DNA from: an uncultured Chlorobiaceae bacterium
GTDB lineage: Bacteria > Bacteroidota > Chlorobiia > Chlorobiales > Chlorobiaceae
DNA length: 64,000 nt
Direction of reading: 5' to 3'
NCBI GenBank assembly: GCA_903820085.1
Contig: CAIJGA010000005.1
Location: 1-64,000 of the forward strand
In this document: positions 8,568 through 17,083 of the stretch, piece after piece
Numbering within the stretch: position 1 is the stretch's first letter
How the letters are laid out: the number at the start of each line of letters is the position of its first letter
The notes under the pieces: generated by a model
Told to the model about the DNA's origin: nothing
What the model saw: only the letters and a program-made list of their open reading frames with translations
The model's database searches: none
Made by a program: the position numbers and the translations under genes

Positions 8568-11500
8568 ATGAAAATATCCCGCTTGTTCACCAGCCCCGGT
8601 GAAAATGTTTTTGAACGGTTTGAGTATGTCTTCAGGAGCTCTGTTTTGAGGAATCCTGATGGTTCAAAGGTCTTTGAAATGAACAATATTGAGGTGCCGA
8701 AGCAGTGGTCGCAGGTTGCTGCCGATATTTTGGCCCAGAAATATTTCCGTAAAACCGGTATTCCCCTTTTTGATGAAAACGGTGTTGCTGTGATTGATGG
8801 TGAGGGCAATCCGGTGACCGGCAGTGAGCATTCGATCCGTCAGGTTGTGCATCGTATGGCGGGTTGCTGGAAGGATTGGGGTGAAAAGAATCGTTATTTC
8901 GATACACCCGATGATGCTGCTGCTTTTTATGATGAGGTGGCATTCATGATCCTCAAGCAGATGGGTGCTCCCAACTCGCCGCAGTGGTTCAATACAGGGC
9001 TTAATTTTGCTTATGGTACAACCGGTCCGGCCCAGGGTCATTTTTATGTTGATCCGGCAAGTGGTGAGGTACGGGAGTCGGAAGATGCCTACGGTCGGCC
9101 TCAGGCACATGCCTGTTTTATCCAGTCGGTCAGTGATGATCTGGTCAATGAGGGCGGGATTTTTGATCTAGCGATTCGTGAGGCTAGGGTTTTCAAGTTT
9201 GGCAGCGGTTCGGGTACCAACTACTCCAACCTCCGTTCTGGCGGAGAGAAGCTGAGCGGTGGCGGAAGTTCGTCGGGCCTGATGAGTTTTCTGAAGATTT
9301 TTGATTCGGCGGCGGGTGCCATCAAGTCGGGCGGTACAACGCGGCGTGCAGCAAAGATGGTTATTGTCGATATTGACCATCCCGATGTTGAGCAATTTAT
9401 TGAGTGGAAGGCGAAGGAAGAAGACAAGGTGGCTTCGCTGGTTGCCGGTTCGAGAATCTGTTCCCGTTTTCTCCAGGCGATTGTTGAAGAGGCTCTTGCC
9501 AACGGCGCTGATCGCAAGGCAAACCCCCGCTTGCAACGGCTGATACAGAATGCGCTCAGCCGCGCTGTGCCGATGAGCTATATCGTCAGGGTGCTTGCCC
9601 TTGTCGAACAGGGGTACACCTCGCTTGATTTTGAAGAGTACAACTCCAATTACGAGTCGGAAGCCTATCAGACTGTTGGCGGACAGAATTCGAACAATAC
9701 CGTCCGGATGACCAATGAGTTCATGAAAGCGGTAGCAAATGACGATGTCTGGCACCTGCGTGAGCGGACAACCGGCAAGACCGCAAGGGTGGTCAAGGCG
9801 CGTGACCTGTGGGAGAAGATTTTGCTCAGTGCGTGGAAGTGTGCCGACCCCGGCCTGCAGTTCGATACGACTATCAACGAATGGCATACCTGCCCGAAGA
9901 GCGGCCGCATCAATGCGAGCAATCCCTGTTCGGAATATATGTTCCTTGACGATACGGCCTGCAATCTGGCCAGCCTTAACCTTATCCATTTTATAGATGA
10001 GGCATCGGGCAAGATGAAGGTGAAGGAGCTGCAGCATGCTTCGAGCCTGTGGACTATCGTGCTTGAAATTTCAGTCCTGATGGCCCATTTTCCTTCAAAG
10101 GATATTGCCCGGTTAAGTTACGAGTTCAGAACGCTTGGACTTGGCTTTGCCAACCTCGGCACGGTGCTGATGGTACAGGGTATTCCATACGATTCCCCAA
10201 AGGCGCTTGCCCTGGCGGGTGCAATCTCAGCCCTGATGACCGGCCAGGCTTATGTAACCTCTGCGGAGATGGCGCACGATCTTGGGTCGTTTAGCGGTTA
10301 TGAGGCAAACCGAGAGGAGATGCTGCGTGTTATCCGCAACCATCGCCGCGCCGCGAGGAACATGTCGGAAGAGGAGTACGAAGGATTGTCGGTCAAGCCG
10401 CGCGGGATTGATTCGGAGTATTGTCCCTCTGAACTCTTCGAGGCGGTTGGAAAGGTGTGGGATGAAGCGCTGCAGAAGGGCAAGAAGTATGGATTCCGTA
10501 ATGCCCAGGTGAGTGTTATTGCTCCGACCGGCACGATTGGCCTGGTGATGGATTGTGATACCACCGGTATCGAGCCGGAATTTGCCATTGTCAAGTTCAA
10601 GAAGCTTGCCGGAGGTGGTTATTTCAAGATTGTCAACCAGTCGGTGCACAAGGCGCTTGAACGGCTCGGTTATACCACGGTGCAGATTGATGATATCGAG
10701 CACTACTGCAAGGGCCATGGCACGCTTTCCGGTTCTCCCTCCATCAACCGGCAATGGCTGAAAAGCCGTGGTTTTCATGACGACAAGATTGAAATTGTGG
10801 AGTCGCAGCTTGAGACGGTCTTTGATATCCGTTTTGCTTTCAACAGGTGGATTCTTGGAGAGGATTTCTGTGCAGCTCTCGGTTTTACCGATGATCAGCT
10901 CAACGATCCCGATTTTGACATGCTTCAGGCACTTGGCGCTACCGAGCAGGATGCCGAGCTGGCCAATGACTATATTTGCGGTACGATGACGATTGAGGGT
11001 GCACCCCATCTGAAGCTGGAACATCTGCCGGTCTTCGATTGCGCCAGCCGCTGTGGCCGAAAAGGGCTTCGCTATATCAAGCACATGGCCCATGTCCGCA
11101 TGATGTCCTCTGTTCAGCCCTTTATTTCAGGCGCGATCTCCAAAACGGTCAACATGCCGGGTACGGCGACGACCGCTGAGATCGGAGAAGTCTTCCAGGC
11201 TGCCTGGCTGCAGATGGTCAAGGCGATTACCATCTACCGCGACGGTTCGAAACTTTCCCAGCCGCTCAATATTTCAAGCTTTCAGGATCTTGATGAGATC
11301 ATCATGCTTGGAACGGAAGAGAGCCTTGATGAAACCAAGGGGCCCAGAGAGGTTCAGGAGCGCATTGTCGAGCGGGTCTATCACCGTTCCGAGCGCAGGA
11401 TGCTGCCGAAACGGAGGAAGGGCTATATCCGTGAAGCCTATGTGGGCGGCCACAAGGTCTTTCTCCGGACAGGGGAGTACGATGATGGTGCTCTCGGCGA

Positions 11501-11993
11501 GGTCTTTATTGACATGTACAAGGAGGGCGCCTCATTCAAGGGGCTGCTGAACTGTTTTGCCGTACTTGCCTCCAAGGCGCTGCAGTACGGCATGCCGCTC
11601 GAAGAGCTGGTAGACAGTTTCACCTTTACCCGCTTTGAACCTGCGGGCGCGGTTCAGGGCCACAATGTCATCAAGAATTCCACCTCCATTCTTGATTATG
11701 TCTTCCGTTCCATCGGTTACGACTATCTTGGCCGAAAGGATTTTGTGCATGTCAAGGCGGTTGACGAAGTGCTTGACAGCAATGGTGAGAACGGCCATGC
11801 GCCGGTTGTTGAGCCGTCACTGGCCGTACACGTTCAGCCGGATCACTCTGCAACCCGTACCAGCCAGGTTTATCAGGCTAAAGTTCAGGGCTATACCGGC
11901 GAGCAGTGTGAAAACTGCGGCTCCATGCGCGTCAAGCAGAACGGAACCTGCAAGGTCTGCGATGATTGCGGCATGACCACGGGTTGCTCGTGA
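8568..11993 (+). CDS. nrdJ: Adenosylcobalamin-dependent ribonucleotide reductase (class II)
   Basis: Reduces ribonucleotides to deoxyribonucleotides using adenosylcobalamin to generate the thiyl radical; it needs no oxygen, fitting an anaerobe. The 1141-residue length fits the long bacterial class II type. Visible blocks include AHACFIQSVSDDL, FGSGSGTNYSNLRS, NPCSEYMFLDDTACNLASL (active-site region), APTGTIGLVMDCDTTGIEP and FISGAISKTVNMP. The C-terminal 28 residues are a Cys-rich tail with six Cys (CENCGSM...CKVCDDCGMTTGC), the redox-shuttle/zinc-ribbon tail. ATG at 8568 with upstream CCGGAGAG supports the start. No cobalamin riboswitch was recognised in the short leader; a terminator-like hairpin lies immediately upstream. 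Confidence 0.96.
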   Translation: MKISRLFTSPGENVFERFEYVFRSSVLRNPDGSKVFEMNNIEVPKQWSQVAADILAQKYFRKTGIPLFDENGVAVIDGEGNPVTGSEHSIRQVVHRMAGCWKDWGEKNRYFDTPDDAAAFYDEVAFMILKQMGAPNSPQWFNTGLNFAYGTTGPAQGHFYVDPASGEVRESEDAYGRPQAHACFIQSVSDDLVNEGGIFDLAIREARVFKFGSGSGTNYSNLRSGGEKLSGGGSSSGLMSFLKIFDSAAGAIKSGGTTRRAAKMVIVDIDHPDVEQFIEWKAKEEDKVASLVAGSRICSRFLQAIVEEALANGADRKANPRLQRLIQNALSRAVPMSYIVRVLALVEQGYTSLDFEEYNSNYESEAYQTVGGQNSNNTVRMTNEFMKAVANDDVWHLRERTTGKTARVVKARDLWEKILLSAWKCADPGLQFDTTINEWHTCPKSGRINASNPCSEYMFLDDTACNLASLNLIHFIDEASGKMKVKELQHASSLWTIVLEISVLMAHFPSKDIARLSYEFRTLGLGFANLGTVLMVQGIPYDSPKALALAGAISALMTGQAYVTSAEMAHDLGSFSGYEANREEMLRVIRNHRRAARNMSEEEYEGLSVKPRGIDSEYCPSELFEAVGKVWDEALQKGKKYGFRNAQVSVIAPTGTIGLVMDCDTTGIEPEFAIVKFKKLAGGGYFKIVNQSVHKALERLGYTTVQIDDIEHYCKGHGTLSGSPSINRQWLKSRGFHDDKIEIVESQLETVFDIRFAFNRWILGEDFCAALGFTDDQLNDPDFDMLQALGATEQDAELANDYICGTMTIEGAPHLKLEHLPVFDCASRCGRKGLRYIKHMAHVRMMSSVQPFISGAISKTVNMPGTATTAEIGEVFQAAWLQMVKAITIYRDGSKLSQPLNISSFQDLDEIIMLGTEESLDETKGPREVQERIVERVYHRSERRMLPKRRKGYIREAYVGGHKVFLRTGEYDDGALGEVFIDMYKEGASFKGLLNCFAVLASKALQYGMPLEELVDSFTFTRFEPAGAVQGHNVIKNSTSILDYVFRSIGYDYLGRKDFVHVKAVDEVLDSNGENGHAPVVEPSLAVHVQPDHSATRTSQVYQAKVQGYTGEQCENCGSMRVKQNGTCKVCDDCGMTTGCS

Positions 11994-12032
11994 TTCGGAT
12001 TCATGCAGCTTTGCCGGCAGCTTTGATACCGT

Positions 12033-12072
12033 GGCATCCTGATGCTTGCTGTTACAAGCGCGTCAGGATGCC
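12033..12072. terminator. Hairpin between convergent nrdJ and flavoprotein pseudogene
   Basis: GGCATCCTGA at 12033-12042 pairs with TCAGGATGCC at 12063-12072, with further imperfect pairing inside. It probably terminates both convergent transcripts. The right arm contains the stop codon of the minus-strand flavoprotein frame. Confidence 0.5.
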
Positions 12073-12689
12073 TTCGTCGATTTGCCTGCAGCGAGTTTTC
12101 TGCCGAATTTATGGGCTTTATGGATTGTTTTTTTGCTCAACTCCTGGTGCTGTTGCTGTGCAGCAAGCCCGATAAAGAGCGTTCCGACCGTTTCAGCGCC
12201 AAGCATCTTTGCGGCAGATTTAAGTCGCTTTGTTACGTCTCCGGTTAACCTTGCAAGAATACCTGGTGCAGCGGAAGAGGCTACAAGGAGCGCCTGTTTT
12301 GATTTTCCGGAGCGACGGGCTATGGGCGCGGGCGATCCCCATGGCCAGTAGGCCGTGCAGACCAGACGCTCAATAAAGGTCTTCATCAGAGCCGTGACCG
12401 TTCCTGCATTCATCGGTGATGCGAGAACAAGGGCGTCAGCCCGTTCAATCTCCTTTAAGAGGCCGCCCATATCATCATCAAGGATACAGACACCATAGTC
12501 GTCGCCGGCAACCTGAGTACAACTCCGGCAGTTGGTGCAGAATGCAAGATGCTTGTCCAGCAGGGTTATCTTCCGGGTTACGGCGCCCGCCTCTCTTGAT
12601 GCGGCAAGAATTTCATCAACAGCCCTTTCAATAATGCCCCCTTTGCGTTAGCTGCCGACAATTGCAAGTATGTTGACAGGAGTATTCAT
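12063..12689 (-). pseudogene. NADPH-dependent FMN reductase/iron-sulfur flavoprotein, interrupted by TAA
   Basis: Read from ATG 12689, the minus strand encodes MNTPVNILAIVGS, then a TAA at 12650-12648, then RKGGIIERAVDEILAASREA in the same frame. The flavodoxin-fold family normally has GSxRKGG here, so the stop replaces one residue (probably Tyr, TAC or TAT to TAA). The rest of the frame is clean to 12063: a CxxCxxC-like block FCTNCRSCTQV, DDDMGGLL, and ADALVLASPMNAGTVTALMK. A protein restarting at the Met at 12470 would lack the FMN-phosphate loop and the Cys motif. It is therefore probably a recent pseudogene, unless the base is a sequencing error. The ancestral product would be about 208 residues and cytoplasmic. 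Confidence 0.75.
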
Positions 12690-12899
12690 TAGCGAGTTGA
12701 GTAGATGGTTTTTAGAATTACTGCTTTATTTAGGTCAATGGCAGGGTTTCGCATCTTCTTTACGTTGAAGATACATTTTCTTGATCTGTTCATGAAAATC
12801 TAGCAAATCAAGTCGATTGCATGTTTTTGCTTCTGAGTTTCTGAGAGAGTATCTTATCGCATTATTGAAGATCATTACAATTAACGACCGGAGTTGTCA

Positions 12900-13052
12900 A
12901 TGCGAACGGTTACCGTGTAACAGAAAATTCAGGTTATCCTTCCCCGGAATTTGAGGGAATCCTTGCATCTTCGACCTGGCCGGAAATTGCAGGTTGTTGC
13001 ATTTCGAGGACGAGTTGATCTTGTCAAATTCTATACGCCCAAGGTTTTCTAA
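12900..13052 (+). pseudogene. Decayed AbrB/VapB-type antitoxin
   Basis: The ATG at 12900 gives MRTVTV, then a TAA at 12918-12920, then QKIQVILPRNLRESLHLRPG and RKLQVVAFRGRVDL in the same frame to a stop at 13050-13052. This matches the SpoVT/AbrB swapped-hairpin DNA-binding domain of small antitoxins (consensus like TVSxKGQVVIPkeiRe.L.l.pG..l.v). The stop falls where Ser is common (TCA to TAA would explain it). The expected partner toxin (PIN/VapC) is absent; homospermidine synthase starts 17 bp later. It is probably a remnant of a toxin-antitoxin locus. Confidence 0.65.
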
Positions 13053-13069
13053 AAATAAAGTGAAAAACT

Positions 13070-14527
13070 GTGATCGATTTTAATAAAAAAATACTCATTA
13101 TTGGATTTGGTTCTGTATCTCAATGTACCGTCCCTGTTCTTTTTAAACACATTAACGTCGATTATACTCATGTCACTATTATGGATTTTGAGGATATTCG
13201 TGAAAAAGTATCACCATGGACAGCATTGGGCGTCACTTATATTAATCATCAAATAACACCCTATAATCTAGCGCAAACCCTTGAGAGGTATGTTGCCGAG
13301 GGCGATTTGATCATAGATTTAGCATGGAATATCGATTGTTGCGAAATTCTTCAATGGTGTCATGATCATGGTGTTCTCTATATTAACACTTCGGTAGAAG
13401 TGTGGGATCCTTATACAGGGGTTGAGACTCAGCATCCTACCGAAAGAACACTCTACTCGCGGCACATGAACATCCGCCGCATGACTTCACAATGGCAAGA
13501 TAAAGGTGTCACGGCGGTGCTTGAGCATGGCGCTAATCCCGGATTGATATCGCATTTTACCAAACAAGGGTTACTTGATATTGCTGGCGCAGTCATTGCC
13601 CGGAACAAGGTCGGCCCTGCTCAAGCCCAAATCATTAAAGAGCTGTCTGAAAAAAGAATCTTTAATGAGCTGGCTATGGAGCTTGGCGTAAAAGTGATTC
13701 ACTGCTCTGAAAGGGACACGCAAATCTCTGACGTTCCAAAACAGGTTGACGAGTTTGTCAATACCTGGAGTGTCGAGGGATTCCGGGAAGAGGGTATGAC
13801 AACGGCTGAAATGGGGTGGGGAACACATGAAAAAGAGCTCCCACAATTTGCCTATACCCATCAGGATGGGCCGCAAAACCAGATTTGTCTTGCCAAAATG
13901 GGTATGAATACATGGGTGTGCTCCTGGGTGCCTGATTATGATATACGTGGCATGGTAGTCCGCCACGGCGAGGCTTTTACGATTTCAGACTACCTTACTG
14001 TCTCAAAAGAGGGGCAAGCTATTTACCGTCCGACGGTCCATTACGCCTATTGTCCGAGTGATGCCGCTATTACCTCTCTGCATGAGCTGCGTGGTTATGA
14101 CTATAAACTTCAGCCAAATTTCAGGATTATGAATGATGAGATCACCAAGGGCTCAGATATTCTTGGTGCATTACTGATGGGTCATGCCTTTAATTCCTGG
14201 TGGACAGGTTCCAGTCTGAGCATAGAGCAATCCAGGTCGCTGGTACCTCATCAGAATGCTACCACCATGCAGGTAGCAATATCCGTGGTTGCAGCCTGTA
14301 TGTGGATGATTGAAAATCCTGACAGGGGTGTTGTTGTACCAGATAATATCGATCATGACTATATCCTTGGAATTGCAAAACCCTGGCTTGGCAACTTCAT
14401 ATCAAAAGCTTCCGATTGGACACCTTTAAAATACAATCCCAACTTTTTTGCAGGGTTTAATACACCTGATATTGATGAAACGGATCCCTGGCAGTTCAAG
14501 AACTTCCTTATTACCGATAATGATTAA
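13070..14527 (+). CDS. hss: Homospermidine synthase
   Basis: NAD-dependent enzyme of the saccharopine-dehydrogenase-like fold that makes homospermidine from two putrescines, or from putrescine and spermidine. Visible: the N-terminal Rossmann motif ILIIGFGSVSQCTVPVLF, EHGANPGLISHF, and the late block GALLMGHAFNSWWTGSSLS. The length of 485 is typical. It starts at GTG 13070 (no nearby upstream ATG in frame). A PLP decarboxylase follows after 15 bp, so the pair can turn a basic amino acid into homospermidine. A sampled line of this gene (13201-13260) is about 37% GC, below its neighbours, which hints at horizontal acquisition. A decayed antitoxin lies directly upstream. Confidence 0.92.
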   Translation: MIDFNKKILIIGFGSVSQCTVPVLFKHINVDYTHVTIMDFEDIREKVSPWTALGVTYINHQITPYNLAQTLERYVAEGDLIIDLAWNIDCCEILQWCHDHGVLYINTSVEVWDPYTGVETQHPTERTLYSRHMNIRRMTSQWQDKGVTAVLEHGANPGLISHFTKQGLLDIAGAVIARNKVGPAQAQIIKELSEKRIFNELAMELGVKVIHCSERDTQISDVPKQVDEFVNTWSVEGFREEGMTTAEMGWGTHEKELPQFAYTHQDGPQNQICLAKMGMNTWVCSWVPDYDIRGMVVRHGEAFTISDYLTVSKEGQAIYRPTVHYAYCPSDAAITSLHELRGYDYKLQPNFRIMNDEITKGSDILGALLMGHAFNSWWTGSSLSIEQSRSLVPHQNATTMQVAISVVAACMWMIENPDRGVVVPDNIDHDYILGIAKPWLGNFISKASDWTPLKYNPNFFAGFNTPDIDETDPWQFKNFLITDND

Positions 14528-14542
14528 AAAAGGATACACCTG

Positions 14543-15682
14543 ATGGTAGTTCAACAATTGAAACAATTGGCTTTAGAGCATGGTACACCTTTGTTTGTGG
14601 TTGACCACGACGTTTTGCGTGCCAATTACCGTGAGTTTAAGCAGCATCTTCCAAGGGTTCAGGCCTATTTCGCTGTTAAAGCAAATTCGGATGCTGAAAT
14701 CGTTAAAACCTTCTATGACGCTGGTGCCAGTTTTGATGTTGCATCAATGCCAGAGTTTCTTAACGTCTATGAAAATATCAAAAGCCTGACGCCTGATGAG
14801 CAACAGGATTTTATTTGGGATAAGATCATCTATGCCAATCCGATAAAGCCAATACCGACGTTAAAGGAGCTCGACCAGTACAAACCGCTGGTTACGTTTG
14901 ATAATGAAGATGAAATAGGGAAAATCGCTACCTATGCGCCGAACACGGGTCTTGTTTTACGCATAAAAGTACCTAATACTGGAGCGATGGTAGAGCTTTC
15001 TTCCAAATTCGGTGCCGATCCCGGCGAAGCTGTTGATCTGATAGACAAAGCGTTCAAGAGTGGGCTGGTGGTTGAAGGGTTAAGCTTCCATGTCGGTAGC
15101 CAATGCACCAATTTCCAGAATTATATTCAGGCCCTTAATCTGGCCTCCAATATTTTCAAGGAATCGTGGGATAGAGGGTATACGCAGGTAAAAATTCTGG
15201 ATATTGGCGGAGGTTTTCCCGCTCCTTACGACAAAAATGTAAAGCCTTTTGCCGAGCTTGCCATCATGCTGAATTCAGAATTTGACCGGCTCTTTCCGCC
15301 CGACGTTGAAATCATAGCCGAACCCGGAAGATTTTTAGTGGCAACGGCCGCCTGGGTCGTGATGGAGATTATTGGTACGGCCTATCGTGAAGGCAAAAGA
15401 TGCTATTACGTCAATGACGGAGTTTATCATACGTTTTCAGGGATTATCTTTGATCACTGCGAATATCCTTTAAAATCCTTCAAAGAGGGCAATGAGAAAA
15501 TGTGTGCGGTTTATGGCCCTACCTGTGACGCTCTCGACACCATCACGATGGCCAATCTCTTGCCCGTAGACCTCTCGATAGGGGATTTGCTCTACAGCGA
15601 AAATATTGGAGCCTACAGTCATGCGTCATCGACGTACTTCAATGGCTTTCCGCCGGCAAAGGTTTTGCATATAAACAGATAG
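14543..15682 (+). CDS. PLP-dependent ornithine/carboxynorspermidine-type decarboxylase
   Basis: Fold type III PLP decarboxylase (ornithine/DAP/arginine decarboxylase group 2). The PLP lysine is in AYFAVKANSD (residue about 50), the glycine loop is DIGGGFPAPYD, and the phosphate/substrate blocks are AEPGRFLVATAAWV, GPTCDALDT and ENIGAYSHASSTYFNGF. The 379-residue size and the CDALD motif fit eukaryotic-like ornithine decarboxylases. It starts 15 bp after hss, so the likely job is to decarboxylate ornithine to putrescine, the substrate of the preceding synthase. The exact substrate is inferred from context; lysine or carboxynorspermidine cannot be excluded from sequence alone. Confidence 0.88.
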   Translation: MVVQQLKQLALEHGTPLFVVDHDVLRANYREFKQHLPRVQAYFAVKANSDAEIVKTFYDAGASFDVASMPEFLNVYENIKSLTPDEQQDFIWDKIIYANPIKPIPTLKELDQYKPLVTFDNEDEIGKIATYAPNTGLVLRIKVPNTGAMVELSSKFGADPGEAVDLIDKAFKSGLVVEGLSFHVGSQCTNFQNYIQALNLASNIFKESWDRGYTQVKILDIGGGFPAPYDKNVKPFAELAIMLNSEFDRLFPPDVEIIAEPGRFLVATAAWVVMEIIGTAYREGKRCYYVNDGVYHTFSGIIFDHCEYPLKSFKEGNEKMCAVYGPTCDALDTITMANLLPVDLSIGDLLYSENIGAYSHASSTYFNGFPPAKVLHINR

Positions 15683-15688
15683 GTTTCG

Positions 15689-15731
15689 ATATGCAGGGGG
15701 GGGGTGACCAAGGTCAACCCCTCCTGCATAT
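15689..15731 (+). terminator. Hairpin after the polyamine gene pair
   Basis: ATATGCAGG (15689-15697) pairs with CCTGCATAT (15723-15731), and GGTGACC with GGTCAACC inside, enclosing a run of G residues. There is no long T-run. It probably ends the hss-decarboxylase transcript and faces the convergent jetD. Confidence 0.5.
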
Positions 15732-15907
15732 TTACTGTATCACAGGTGGCCGACTATCCGAAAACCCTGTGATTTTGATATAAACGAGAACTCCATCCAC
15801 TGTTTTTCCATGATATACATCCTGCCAGATCTGGTGGTCTGAGTGGGTTGTCAGTGTTCATTGAAAACTTACCTTGTCTTAAAGTGCAACCTTCGCTGTC
15901 ACACTTT

Positions 15908-17083
15908 TCACAAAGCCCCCAAAGCGTCAACCAGCCACTCAAACCCAATCTTTTCCTGTTCCAGCCGGATTTGATGGCCAAGATTATTGTGGCGCAACTG
16001 ATCATAAATCCTGCTCTCTTCAGCAGTCAGCCGCGTGAGGGTGGCGGTTTCGGGAGATGGTTCAACGCCCCAAAGCGCTTGATGCTCCATCAGCGTCTCC
16101 CGGTTCATCAGAAGGGAGGCCGCTCGCGGAAAGAAGCAGCGCAGTTGGTTGAGGATGGCAAAGCCGTGGGTGTCGATGTCTCCCCAGTAATGGATGACGC
16201 GGTTACGCAGCCACTCCACTGCGGCCAAATTATCGAATCCATAGCCAGCTCCAAAAATCACCATTGCCTCGGGAACCTGGGGGAAGGCGAGAAAGTTGAT
16301 TTCGTTTTCGGTGATGAAGACCTTTGTGACGGGCAACTTCAGTTGAGCAAAGGTTGATTGCGTCAGGGTGATATCTTGATCGTTTTCCGTCGGCAGTAGC
16401 GCCAGTGTCGGGTCAAGAAGCCGGAAGCGCACCCGCAGGGGTTTGTCCCGAAAGCCGTAGCGACGGCAGAACCCTGTAGCTCCTGTGGCTGTTGCGTCAA
16501 TCTCCTCCGGCGGAAGGATGAGATCGAAGAGCTCCCCAAGAACGTTCCGGTGTGTTTCAATAAATTTGCTGTGCACACCGGGCAGATCGATCTGGCGGAG
16601 GTAGATGCCGGGATGAGGGTGCTTGAGACGCCAGGCGACAATGGAGAGGATGCGTGGCCACTCTTCGGCCAGCTCGAGGGCGCGCTGGGGGCGTTTTTCG
16701 AGCCAGGAAAGCAGTGCCGGTTGCCGGTCGAGGGTGAGTGTGACCATGGCGACAAACTGGCCGGCTGCTCGCTTTTTGCCTATAAGGCTGAGGGCGTCGT
16801 CCACTGAATCAATCCAGATTTCTGCAGGGAGTTCATTGGCTCCCAGAATACGGTGGTTGACGTTGCGCCACACAATCCGATACTGTTTGGATGCGCCGGA
16901 GAGTCGGGCAATCCAGTCGCGTACTTCGGGAAAGGAGTCACTGAGTTGCCGTGAGTTGGGCCCTTTCAGTGTCAGGCGACGAGGAAAAATCTCCTCACCA
17001 CCGCAAAAGGAGGAGAGGATGAGGCCCCGATCCCAGAGTTTCTGTACCTGGCCTTTGAGTTCGGCGGGGGTTGTCCAGTTCAT
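15908..17083 (-). CDS. jetD: Wadjet nuclease subunit JetD (DUF3322/DUF2220)
   Basis: JetD is the TOPRIM-fold DNA-cleaving subunit of Wadjet, which cuts small circular plasmids after JetABC extrudes DNA loops. The 391-residue product has an N-terminal arm and CAP-like region and a C-terminal TOPRIM domain with the acidic block GDIDTHGFAIL (Asp302, Asp304) and an upstream Glu in FITENEINFL. The JetC stop and this ATG overlap (17083/17080), as expected for a translationally coupled operon. It is the last gene of a complete jetABCD set. Cytoplasmic. Catalytic acids are present, so activity is expected. Confidence 0.92.
   Translation of the reverse strand: MNWTTPAELKGQVQKLWDRGLILSSFCGGEEIFPRRLTLKGPNSRQLSDSFPEVRDWIARLSGASKQYRIVWRNVNHRILGANELPAEIWIDSVDDALSLIGKKRAAGQFVAMVTLTLDRQPALLSWLEKRPQRALELAEEWPRILSIVAWRLKHPHPGIYLRQIDLPGVHSKFIETHRNVLGELFDLILPPEEIDATATGATGFCRRYGFRDKPLRVRFRLLDPTLALLPTENDQDITLTQSTFAQLKLPVTKVFITENEINFLAFPQVPEAMVIFGAGYGFDNLAAVEWLRNRVIHYWGDIDTHGFAILNQLRCFFPRAASLLMNRETLMEHQALWGVEPSPETATLTRLTAEESRIYDQLRHNNLGHQIRLEQEKIGFEWLVDALGAL

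Noticed and set aside
9168-11093. Long minus-strand frames opposite nrdJ (289 and 288 codons)
   Set aside because: nrdJ is continuous with conserved active-site blocks; the antisense products are low in family-like features.
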